DNA from: Campylobacteraceae bacterium
Lineage (GTDB): Bacteria; Campylobacterota; Campylobacteria; Campylobacterales; Sulfurovaceae
Reading direction: 5' to 3'
DNA length: 14,352 nucleotides
Assembly (NCBI GenBank): GCA_026986085.1
Contig: JALSPE010000011.1
Location: 1-14,352 of the forward strand
The translations under genes were made by a program, and so were the position numbers. Below are positions 6,885 to 13,359 of the stretch, in pieces (positions within the stretch are counted from its first letter, which is position 1; each line of letters opens with the position of its first letter). A model generated the notes under the pieces. The model was not told the DNA's origin. It searched no databases and worked only from the letters and a program-made list of their open reading frames with translations.

Positions 6885-7326
6885 TAAGCAGTAAATTAAA
6901 AAGTGATTATAAAGTTAAGTAATAATCAAAAATTAAATATTATTACAAATAATATGGACTTGAGAATTCATTCTTGGCTATTCAAACTTTTTTGTTTCGA
7001 ATAAATTAGAGGGTTCGGAGTGATTTTTAATTGATTTATCATCAAATATGAAATATCTTAACTTTTGTCTGTTTTGATATCTCTTTATATTGTATATTGA
7101 ATTTTTTTCAGTTGGTATCGCAATGGCACTCTTTTCTTTAATATATAAATTAAAATTAGGTGTAAAATTTAAGTTAAGATTATATTACTCTTTTACGAAT
7201 ATTTTTATGTTACCGTGTAGAGAGATATCTGTAGAGCGCGAATAAATTCGCGTATCTATTTTGTTTTTTAATTTCAATTGCTTTTTTAGTGTTTAATAGC
7301 AACTTTATAGAGTGTAGTATGCTATA
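6885..7326. other. Convergent intergenic region with hairpins and no clear gene
   Basis: About 440 bases separate two converging genes, long for this compact region. I see an AT-only perfect inverted repeat (6937-6944 with 6948-6955), a stem with a six-T loop and one bulge (6980-6987 with 6994-7002), a GC-containing terminator-like stem (7237-7252), and an inverted repeat straddling the DUF302 stop (7315-7320 with 7324-7329). A 68-codon minus-strand frame is open from 7184 to a stop at 6978-6980 but has no ATG, GTG or TTG start. A 40-codon plus-strand ORF (7123-7245) has no ribosome site. Possible contents are decayed gene remains or a small RNA; neither is shown. Confidence 0.5.
7237..7273 (+). 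terminator. Terminator-like hairpin with T-rich tail
   Basis: CGCGAA (7237-7242) pairs perfectly with TTCGCG (7247-7252) around a TAAA loop, and is followed by a T-rich run (7258-7273, including TTTTGTTTTTTA). It is the only GC-rich stem in the gap. The orientation of the T tract indicates termination of plus-strand transcripts, yet it lies about 350 bases after the cytochrome stop, so the transcript would carry a long 3' tail unless another RNA ends here. Confidence 0.45.
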
Positions 7327-7920
7327 CTAAAAATCACCTTTTGATGCTTTTTCCATCATATTGTAGAGTGCATGTTTTACATCATTACCATATTTTAACA
7401 TTTGTGGAGGTAGCTCTTTACCACCGTGAATCATCATATCCATATCTAAAGCATACATCCATCTTGAGCCATCTTTTGCTTCCATAATTACAATTCTACA
7501 AGGAAGGTAAGCTCCATATGCAAGAGAATATTTTACCATATCAATAGCAATCATGGGATTGCAAAATGATAATACTCTAACATATGGTTGTTTTTTTCCG
7601 GTTCTAAGTTCTACCTCTTTAGATAGTGGCAAATCTCCTACAGGTTTCATCTTATACTCTACAGCTAATGATTTTAGTGCATCTACAGCATCTTCATTAC
7701 TTACATCATCATTAATTTTATATTTAACGACTGTTGCTTTTGCTATATCTCCTGTTGTTAAGAGTGTATCTATCATATGAGTATATACATCTTTTGCTTT
7801 TGGATCTAAGCTTGTAGCTTGTTTATATCTTGTAACTAAATCGAATTTGAAAGTCGCATAAATTAATGCAACAACTACCACTAATCCAATGAAAGCTAAT
7901 ATATTTCTAATACTTTTCAT
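7327..7920 (-). CDS. DUF302 domain protein, membrane-anchored
   Basis: A 197-residue protein with an N-terminal hydrophobic anchor (about 6-24) that would place the rest in the periplasm. The DUF302 signature lies in the second half: SFCNPMIAIDMV (118-129), then YGAYLPCRIVIME (135-147) and DGSRWMYALDMD (150-161). C120 and C141 are the two conserved-region cysteines. The biochemical role of DUF302 is not settled; such proteins are common in sulfur- and metal-cycling bacteria. A strong AAGGGGAAG ribosome site (7924-7932) lies three bases before the ATG at 7920, an unusually short spacing. It stands alone, reading away from the UDG gene with 143 AT-rich bases in front, so it probably has its own promoter there. 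No partner gene is adjacent. Confidence 0.85.
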   Translation of the reverse strand: MKSIRNILAFIGLVVVVALIYATFKFDLVTRYKQATSLDPKAKDVYTHMIDTLLTTGDIAKATVVKYKINDDVSNEDAVDALKSLAVEYKMKPVGDLPLSKEVELRTGKKQPYVRVLSFCNPMIAIDMVKYSLAYGAYLPCRIVIMEAKDGSRWMYALDMDMMIHGGKELPPQMLKYGNDVKHALYNMMEKASKGDF

Positions 7921-8027
7921 AATCTTCCCCTTTAATATTAAATTATCTTTAAATATTAATATTATTTATATTAAAGAGAACTTAAAATTGATATTAGTGA
8001 TTAAAAAAATATTATGATGAATAAAAA

Positions 8028-8047
8028 TGTTATATTTTTTAGATAAC
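8028..8047 (-). terminator. Weak terminator-like hairpin after the rsmH-UDG run
   Basis: Read on the minus strand, GTTAT (8047-8043) pairs with ATAAC (8033-8029) around a nine-base loop. It is followed by A and a short T run (8027-8023). It starts 17 bases after the UDG stop, which is the right place for the end of the four-gene run. The stem is only five pairs and AT-rich, so it is weak. Confidence 0.3.
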
Positions 8048-8063
8048 GATATTAATTAGAGGG

Positions 8064-8723
8064 TTAATTTATAAACTCTTTTATCTTTAGCATATCAATA
8101 TAAGCCTCTTTTTTTGCAGATGGGTTTCTTAATAGGTAGCTAGGGTGGTATGTTGGTATAATTTTGTAGTTGCCTAAATTGAAAATATGTCCTCTTACTT
8201 TGCCAATAGGGGTAGTGTCATTTGTTAGATAGCTGTAAGCTGTCTCTCCTAGTGCTACTATTAGTTTAGGTTTAATAGTATCAATCTCTTTTTGTAAATA
8301 TGGTTTACAACTTAGTGCTTCTTGGGCTGTAGGAGTTCGATTATTTGGGGGTCTGCACTTTACAATATTTGAAATATATACTTTATCTCTTTTTATTTGT
8401 AAAACATTCTCTATCATTTTGGTAAGAAGCTCTCCTGAACGACCAGTAAAAGGTTTTCCTGTGTTGTCTTCTGTAACTCCTGGAGCTTCACCTACAAAGA
8501 GTATTTTTGCATTTGAATTTCCCTCTCCAAATACAACATTTTTACGACTTTTGCTTAATTGACACAGATAGCATTTTTTTACTAAATCTTTTAAATCATT
8601 TAAACTGTTTGGTAAATCAATTTCTGGCTCTTTGAACTCTTCTATAGGGTCAATATACTCTATACCTAACTCTTTTAAAATTAAAGCTCTCTTTAGGTGT
8701 AGAGCGTTATATACTCTTTTCAT
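8064..8723 (-). CDS. Uracil-DNA glycosylase, family 4 type (Fe-S)
   Basis: Removes uracil from DNA as the first step of base-excision repair. The 219 residues contain the family 4 pattern: GEAPGVTEDNTGKPFTGRSG (78-97, the uracil-binding/active-site block), SNIVKCRPPNNRTP (118-131), and the late THPS-like motif YHPSYLLR (192-199) with H193. Four cysteines at 51, 54, 123 and 139 match the [4Fe-4S] ligand pattern (CxxC, a long gap, then C and C). An N-terminal extension of about 45 residues precedes the core. The start ATG at 8723 lies inside the end of the RND gene, a 17-base overlap, with AGGA six bases ahead. Its only visible link to the upstream genes is shared transcription. Family 5 is less likely given the GEAPG-type motif and the four cysteines. 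Confidence 0.93.
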   Translation of the reverse strand: MKRVYNALHLKRALILKELGIEYIDPIEEFKEPEIDLPNSLNDLKDLVKKCYLCQLSKSRKNVVFGEGNSNAKILFVGEAPGVTEDNTGKPFTGRSGELLTKMIENVLQIKRDKVYISNIVKCRPPNNRTPTAQEALSCKPYLQKEIDTIKPKLIVALGETAYSYLTNDTTPIGKVRGHIFNLGNYKIIPTYHPSYLLRNPSAKKEAYIDMLKIKEFIN

Positions 8724-11700
8724 CTTTTATCCTGTTAGTTAGTGCAAAAAGTGTTGGAATAAATATTAAATTTAAAACAGTGGCCCATGCTACACCAAAC
8801 CCTAAAGCTACAGCCATAGGTTGTATAATTAGAGCTTGTCCACTTGCAAAAAACATTAGCGTAAATAGCCCTAGCACAGTTGTTATTGATGTTAGCATAA
8901 TTGGTCTTAATCTAGTTTGTGCTTTTGAGGCTATATCATTAATATTTTTTGAGTTTTTAATAAAATCTATCATAATAATTGCATCATTAACCACTACTCC
9001 TGCTAGTCCTACAATTCCCATCATTGTAAACATTGAGATATTTAAACTAAGTAGTTTTGTTCCTAGCAAGGCTCCAAATATCGATAGTGGAATTACGCTT
9101 AAAACAATTAATGAGTGCTTTATTGAGTTGAACATTAATACAAGAGATAAAAATATTAAGAAGATTGCAATTACAGCAGCTTCTGCCATCTCTTTAACAA
9201 CTTGTTTTGTTGCTTTTGCTTCCCCTTCTATCATAAATTCATAACCCTCTTTTTTAAGTTTTGTTATAGTAGGTTGTAGCTTTTTCATTACATCATTAGC
9301 AGTAATTACACCTTTTTGAACTTGTGCGGTGACACTCCATAACCTTTTGGCATCTTTTTTTTGCAATCTTACAGGGCTTTTTATTGTTATGAAATCTACT
9401 ATATCTTTTAACATAACCACCTCTTGTCCATTAGGTGTTGTAATTTGTATATTTTTTAAATTCATAAATTTATCTTTATTTATACTTTTAAGTTTTACTC
9501 TAATAATTCCACTATTATCTAAAACTTTACTATATTCTGCATTTAAGAGTAATCCTCTTAAAGAGTTGCTTATATATACTTCATTAAAGCCTAGTCTCTC
9601 TCCATATCTATTTATTTTTAGTTTTATTTCACTTGGACCAATCTTTTTGCTGCTAGATGCATCTATTACACCTTTTATAGATTTTAATTTATCTTTAAGA
9701 GTCTTTAGAGCGTAATCTACATTTAAAGATGGATTATCTATAACTGAAATTTCTATATCATTTTTCACAACACCAGCTTGAGGAACGAATGTAGTTAAAT
9801 CTTTATATAATCTTTTTCCATTTTTATCTCTTTTGTCATTAAAATTATTTAATGTTTTTTGAATATCTTTTAATATCTCAAATGCAGTATGGTCTCTTTG
9901 CATATTTGCGTTATCATACTCTAATGATAGGTAGGGGTTTATATATTTATCAAAGAAGTTTTTCGGTTTTCTCTCTTTTAAGTTTACAAATATATGAAAT
10001 AGATAATCTCCACTCTCAAATGTATTATCAGGATGAAATTTTATACCTACTATTGATGTAATTGAAGAGATATCACTCTTGTTTAAATCTTTTAAAAGAG
10101 CCTCTTCTATAGGTTTTAATAGTTTTTTTGTATTTTTAAGACTGCTATTTATATTAACTTGTCCACTAATATAGACTTGCTCTGCATCAAATTTTGGCAT
10201 AAGTTCAAATTTAGTGTGTTTTAATAATAAAAAAGTGCCAGTAATTATAAATAGAGATAGCAAGAGAGTTGATATCTTTTTATATCTTAAAAATATTAGT
10301 AGAATATTTTGATATATCTTTTTTAGTTTTACCCATAATTTACCCTCTTTATGATTTGATTTGATTTTTCCCAAATTAAATAACTCTTTTGCATGAATTG
10401 GCAAAAAGTAGAAGGCTTCAAAGAGCGAGCTTAGCAGTAAAATTGTAATCATAACAGGTAAAATTTTTACAAATATTCCTATTTTACCACTCATTAAAAG
10501 TAGAGGTAAAAAGGCAAAAATTGTTGTAGCAGTTGCAGTTAATACTGCTGGAAACATCTCGGCAGCACCATCAATTGCAGCGGCTCTTGGGCTTTTACCC
10601 ATCTCTAAATGCCTATATATGTTTTCTGCTACAACAATTGCTTCATCAACTAGCATTCCTAGGGCAAGAAGTGCCCCTAGCATGGAGAGCATATTTATAC
10701 TGTATCCAAGTTCATTTGCAAATATTAGTGCTATAAAAAAGCTTGTAGGAATACCTAGTGCAACGACAGTAGAGATTTTCCAATTGACACTTAAGAATAT
10801 GGATATAAATACTAATATTAAACCAAAAAATATATTTGAAGTTACTAGATTTATTCTGTTCCTAATAAAGATTGATGTATCAAAGTAAACTTGAAATTTT
10901 ATATTTTTATACTCTTTTTGAAACTCTTTTAGGTAGCTTTTAATCTCTTTGCTAAGTTTAATAGCATTTCCTTTTTTAAGTTTTGTAACATTTAAAGAGA
11001 TATTCTCTTTACCATTAAAAGTTGATATCTCTTTAGAGTCACTTAAGCCAAATTTAACAGTTGCTATATCTTTTAATTTAACTTTTATATTGCCTATATT
11101 TAAAAGGGTATTTTCTAAATCTTTAACATTTTTACTACCGTTGTAAGATGATATATAAAAACTTTTGCCTCTATTTTTAATATCTCCAATTGGATATATT
11201 GTGCTTAAATTAGAGATTGCTTGATATAGCAATTGCCTATTTATACCTAGTGCTTCTATCTTTTTATTGTTTAATTCTATTTTTATTTCTCTATCAGAGT
11301 CTCCTCTGATATCTATTGTTCCTAAATCTTTAAATTGAGATGACAATTTGTTTTTTAGTTTTTTTGCTGCATCTAAAAGCTCCTCTTTTGGAACATCTCC
11401 TGATACAGCTATTAAGAGTAGTGGAAAGTGTTGTATTAATACTTTAGCAACTGGCTCATCCATATCTTTAGGTAGGTCTCTTTTTGTATTAGAGATAACA
11501 TCTTTTACATTATCTAATACAATTTGTGGGTTTGCTCCATCTTTAATATCAATTGTTATTGCAAATGTTCCATTTCTAATACCGCTTTCTATATTGCTAA
11601 TATTATCAACACTTTTTAAATCATCTTCAATTGGTTTAACAGCAATTTTATCCAAAATATCAGCACTTGCTCCTATGTATCCACCTCTAATTACTATTTT

Positions 11701-11835
11701 ATCTAAAGTAATAGGAGGGAAAAGCTCTTTTGGTATTTTTTGATATGCAAAAAGTGCCATAATTAACATTAATATAAATAGAATATGATTAACGATTGCT
11801 TTATCTACTGCAAAGGCTATAATTTTTTTAATCAA
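8707..11835 (-). CDS. RND-family efflux permease (AcrB-like)
   Basis: A 1042-residue inner-membrane proton-driven exporter of normal RND length with the usual duplicated layout: helix 1 (about 13-31), a large periplasmic domain, helices 2-6 (about 331-478), helix 7 (521-538), a second periplasmic domain, and helices 8-12 (about 883-1031). Helix 4 carries D397-E398 in LGMLVDEAIVVAENI where AcrB has two aspartates; helix 10 has N950-D951 in AGVVVNDAIIMIDF where AcrB has a lysine. Both variants occur in other RND branches and still leave an acidic proton relay. The start is TTG overlapping the ftsL-like stop (TTGA), with AAGGAG five bases ahead. Neither a periplasmic adaptor nor an outer-membrane channel gene lies in the window, so partners and substrate are unknown. 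Confidence 0.94.
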   Translation of the reverse strand: MIKKIIAFAVDKAIVNHILFILMLIMALFAYQKIPKELFPPITLDKIVIRGGYIGASADILDKIAVKPIEDDLKSVDNISNIESGIRNGTFAITIDIKDGANPQIVLDNVKDVISNTKRDLPKDMDEPVAKVLIQHFPLLLIAVSGDVPKEELLDAAKKLKNKLSSQFKDLGTIDIRGDSDREIKIELNNKKIEALGINRQLLYQAISNLSTIYPIGDIKNRGKSFYISSYNGSKNVKDLENTLLNIGNIKVKLKDIATVKFGLSDSKEISTFNGKENISLNVTKLKKGNAIKLSKEIKSYLKEFQKEYKNIKFQVYFDTSIFIRNRINLVTSNIFFGLILVFISIFLSVNWKISTVVALGIPTSFFIALIFANELGYSINMLSMLGALLALGMLVDEAIVVAENIYRHLEMGKSPRAAAIDGAAEMFPAVLTATATTIFAFLPLLLMSGKIGIFVKILPVMITILLLSSLFEAFYFLPIHAKELFNLGKIKSNHKEGKLWVKLKKIYQNILLIFLRYKKISTLLLSLFIITGTFLLLKHTKFELMPKFDAEQVYISGQVNINSSLKNTKKLLKPIEEALLKDLNKSDISSITSIVGIKFHPDNTFESGDYLFHIFVNLKERKPKNFFDKYINPYLSLEYDNANMQRDHTAFEILKDIQKTLNNFNDKRDKNGKRLYKDLTTFVPQAGVVKNDIEISVIDNPSLNVDYALKTLKDKLKSIKGVIDASSSKKIGPSEIKLKINRYGERLGFNEVYISNSLRGLLLNAEYSKVLDNSGIIRVKLKSINKDKFMNLKNIQITTPNGQEVVMLKDIVDFITIKSPVRLQKKDAKRLWSVTAQVQKGVITANDVMKKLQPTITKLKKEGYEFMIEGEAKATKQVVKEMAEAAVIAIFLIFLSLVLMFNSIKHSLIVLSVIPLSIFGALLGTKLLSLNISMFTMMGIVGLAGVVVNDAIIMIDFIKNSKNINDIASKAQTRLRPIMLTSITTVLGLFTLMFFASGQALIIQPMAVALGFGVAWATVLNLIFIPTLFALTNRIKDEKSI

Positions 11836-12212
11836 AACAGCTCCTTGTTACTGTTTATTTTATTAAATAGTTCTTTTGGATCTTTTTTTATTTGCTTCTT
11901 ATCTCTCTTGATATATGTATTCTCATTTTCTACTGGAGTTTTTTCATCATTAGTATCATCTTGATTATTTTCATTAACTTCAGGCTTAATCTCTTTTGGC
12001 TTATACTCAAAGAGTGGGTCTATAATAGTATTTTTATACTTTAATTTTTCGATTTTGAGTTTTAAAATATTTCTCTCCTCTTTTAAGGCATTTATCTGTA
12101 TAGATAATTTTTGTATATCTCTGCTGATGTAGTATAATCTATTGGCAACATATACTTTTGCCAACATTAAAGAGGTTAAAATAAGTAGAATTAAAATATA
12201 TTTTATTTTCAT
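11832..12212 (-). CDS. FtsL-like cell-division protein (membrane helix plus coiled coil)
   Basis: This 126-residue protein has a short N-terminus, one membrane helix (about 5-22), then a heptad-patterned coiled coil (about 27-61, RDIQKLSIQINALKEERNIL onward) and a polar tail (about 70-126) rich in N, D, E and K. The helix-plus-coiled-coil shape and the position directly after rsmH are those of FtsL, which joins FtsB and FtsQ in the divisome. FtsL is too divergent to call by sequence alone, so position carries much of the weight. The disordered tail is longer than I would expect for the family. The ribosome site AAAGGA overlaps the rsmH stop, implying coupling, and the stop overlaps the RND start. 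In most bacteria ftsI would follow, but here an efflux gene does. Confidence 0.65.
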   Translation of the reverse strand: MKIKYILILLILTSLMLAKVYVANRLYYISRDIQKLSIQINALKEERNILKLKIEKLKYKNTIIDPLFEYKPKEIKPEVNENNQDDTNDEKTPVENENTYIKRDKKQIKKDPKELFNKINSNKELF

Positions 12213-12217
12213 AAATA

Positions 12218-13147
12218 TTATCCTTTAAATTTAAAGAGTCTTAGTTTTGCACTTCTACTTCTTGGGTTTGATTTAATTTCATCCCTAGAGGCAGTAATTG
12301 GTTTTCTGTTTAACTCTTTTCCTAAATTATTGTTATTTCCACATTCACAGCGCATTATATCTGGTGGGCAGATACAGCTTTTAGACCAACTTCTAAATCT
12401 CTGTTTTACAAGCCTATCTTCAAGAGAGTGAAATGTAATAAGTGCGATAGTTGCACCTTTTGGCTTTTTCTCTTCTAGTATATCTAAAAGTTTGCTAATT
12501 TCATCTAATTCACTATTGACTTCTATTCTGATAGCTTGAAAATATAGTGTAGCTGGGTGGATTTTGCCCCCTTTTCTAACAGAGTTTGTTATAATTTCTG
12601 ATAACTCTATATTGCTTTTTATTATTCTGTTTTCTCTATATTTAACAATTGCTTCTGCTACTTTTTTTGCCTCTCTTGCTTCTCCATATTTTTTAAAGAT
12701 ATTTGCCAACTCCTCTTTTGAGTAACTATTAACTACATCTTTTGCACTAAAGCTTTTAGATTGATCCATTCTCATATCAAGTAGTTGGCTGTCAAATCTA
12801 AAACCTCTCTCAGATTTATCTAGCTGAAGAGATGATACACCAAAGTCGGCTAAAAGCCCAGTTAAATTATTGATTCTTTTATCATTTAATTTATCGGAAA
12901 AGCTCCCTTTTAGTAAAGTAACTCTATCTAAAAATGGCTCTAATCTTTTTTTACTAAATTCAAGAGCTTCATCGTCCCTATCTATACCAATTAGGTTAAT
13001 ATTTTCATATCTTTTTAGTATCTCTAAAGAGTGCCCTGCATATCCTATTGTGCAATCTACAAAATTACCAGAGTTGATATCTTTAAATCCATCTATAACT
13101 TCATTTAAAAGCACAGGTGTATGTGGCACATTGTCTATAATTTCCAA
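12218..13147 (-). CDS. rsmH: 16S rRNA (cytosine(1402)-N(4))-methyltransferase
   Basis: RsmH (MraW) uses S-adenosylmethionine to methylate N4 of C1402 in the ribosomal P site. The 309-residue protein begins with the typical VPHTPVLLNEVIDGF (7-21) and carries the SAM-binding motif DCTIGYAGHS (31-40), the acidic residue in IGIDRDDEA (53-61), and ADFGVSSLQLDKSERGFRF (100-118) followed by DMRMD (124-128). Conserved IHPATLYFQAIRIEVNSELD lies at 196-215, and ITFHSLEDRLVKQRF at 237-251. Four cysteines in CIC (258-260) and CEC (267-269) form a knuckle-like pair also seen in other RsmH proteins. The start is TTG with an AGAG site six bases ahead; no in-frame ATG lies between the start and M125. It leads the minus-strand run with ftsL-like, RND and UDG genes. 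Confidence 0.96.
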   Translation of the reverse strand: MEIIDNVPHTPVLLNEVIDGFKDINSGNFVDCTIGYAGHSLEILKRYENINLIGIDRDDEALEFSKKRLEPFLDRVTLLKGSFSDKLNDKRINNLTGLLADFGVSSLQLDKSERGFRFDSQLLDMRMDQSKSFSAKDVVNSYSKEELANIFKKYGEAREAKKVAEAIVKYRENRIIKSNIELSEIITNSVRKGGKIHPATLYFQAIRIEVNSELDEISKLLDILEEKKPKGATIALITFHSLEDRLVKQRFRSWSKSCICPPDIMRCECGNNNNLGKELNRKPITASRDEIKSNPRSRSAKLRLFKFKG

Positions 13148-13218
13148 TATATACTCTTTTTTATTGATATAATAGCGAATTAGAGTTAATAGATTTCTTG
13201 TATTGTCTAATTATATAT

Positions 13219-13234
13219 GTTTACAAGTTTACAA
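13219..13234. repeat. Tandem GTTTACAA direct repeat
   Basis: Two perfect eight-base copies lie head to tail at 13219-13226 and 13227-13234, just upstream of the minus-strand -10 of rsmH. A third copy (39-46) lies in the promoter region of the scaffold gene. They may form part of an operator or of promoter-upstream DNA; no known regulator box is matched with confidence. Confidence 0.5.
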
Positions 13235-13314
13235 AATATTTATTATTTTTATTTTTATTAAGATAATAGATAACTAATTTATGGTATCATACTAAAAAAT
13301 AGAAAGATTTTAAT

Positions 13315-13334
13315 TATTGTCAAAATATTGTCAA
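13315..13334. repeat. TATTGTCAA direct repeat, 11-base period
   Basis: Two nine-base copies at 13315-13323 and 13326-13334 are separated by two bases, so they recur on the same helix face. They sit about 26 bases upstream of the plus-strand ATG. This is the spacing expected of a two-subunit or cooperative binding site, but it is also compatible with chance in AT-rich DNA. On the minus strand each copy contains TTGACA. Confidence 0.45.
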
Positions 13335-13359
13335 TAACTCTCTAAAAGGTGGTTTTATT

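Larger units (their letters stand above)
13148..13359. promoter_or_regulatory. Divergent intergenic region between rsmH and the acidic-protein gene
   Basis: This 212-base AT-rich region serves two diverging genes. For rsmH, a minus-strand TATAAT (13215-13210) would give a leader of about 55-60 bases. Beside it is the direct repeat GTTTACAA in tandem (13219-13226 and 13227-13234). Nearer the plus-strand gene lies a second pair, TATTGTCAA at 13315-13323 and 13326-13334, with an 11-base period; its complement contains TTGACA twice. For the plus gene a ribosome site AAAAGGTGG (13344-13352) lies seven bases before the ATG. A plus-strand TATAAT also occurs at 13168-13173, too far from the gene to be convincing. 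Confidence 0.45.

Noticed and set aside
6937..6955. Perfect 8-base inverted repeat after the cytochrome gene
   Set aside because: The stem is entirely A and T with no following T tract, so it is a poor terminator and expected by chance in such DNA.
7123..7245. 40-codon plus-strand ORF in the convergent gap
   Set aside because: There is no ribosome-binding site before the ATG, and its stop codon falls in the loop of the terminator-like hairpin. Open frames of this length are common by chance here.
7315..7329. TAGTAT/ATACTA inverted repeat at the DUF302 stop
   Set aside because: It is short and AT-rich, overlaps the stop codon, and has no T tract on the side needed to end either gene.
8780..9244. 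154-codon plus-strand ORF opposite the RND gene
   Set aside because: It is antisense to the conserved C-terminal helices of the permease, with no ribosome site and no recognisable domain. Other plus-strand ORFs at 9329-11743 fail for the same reason.
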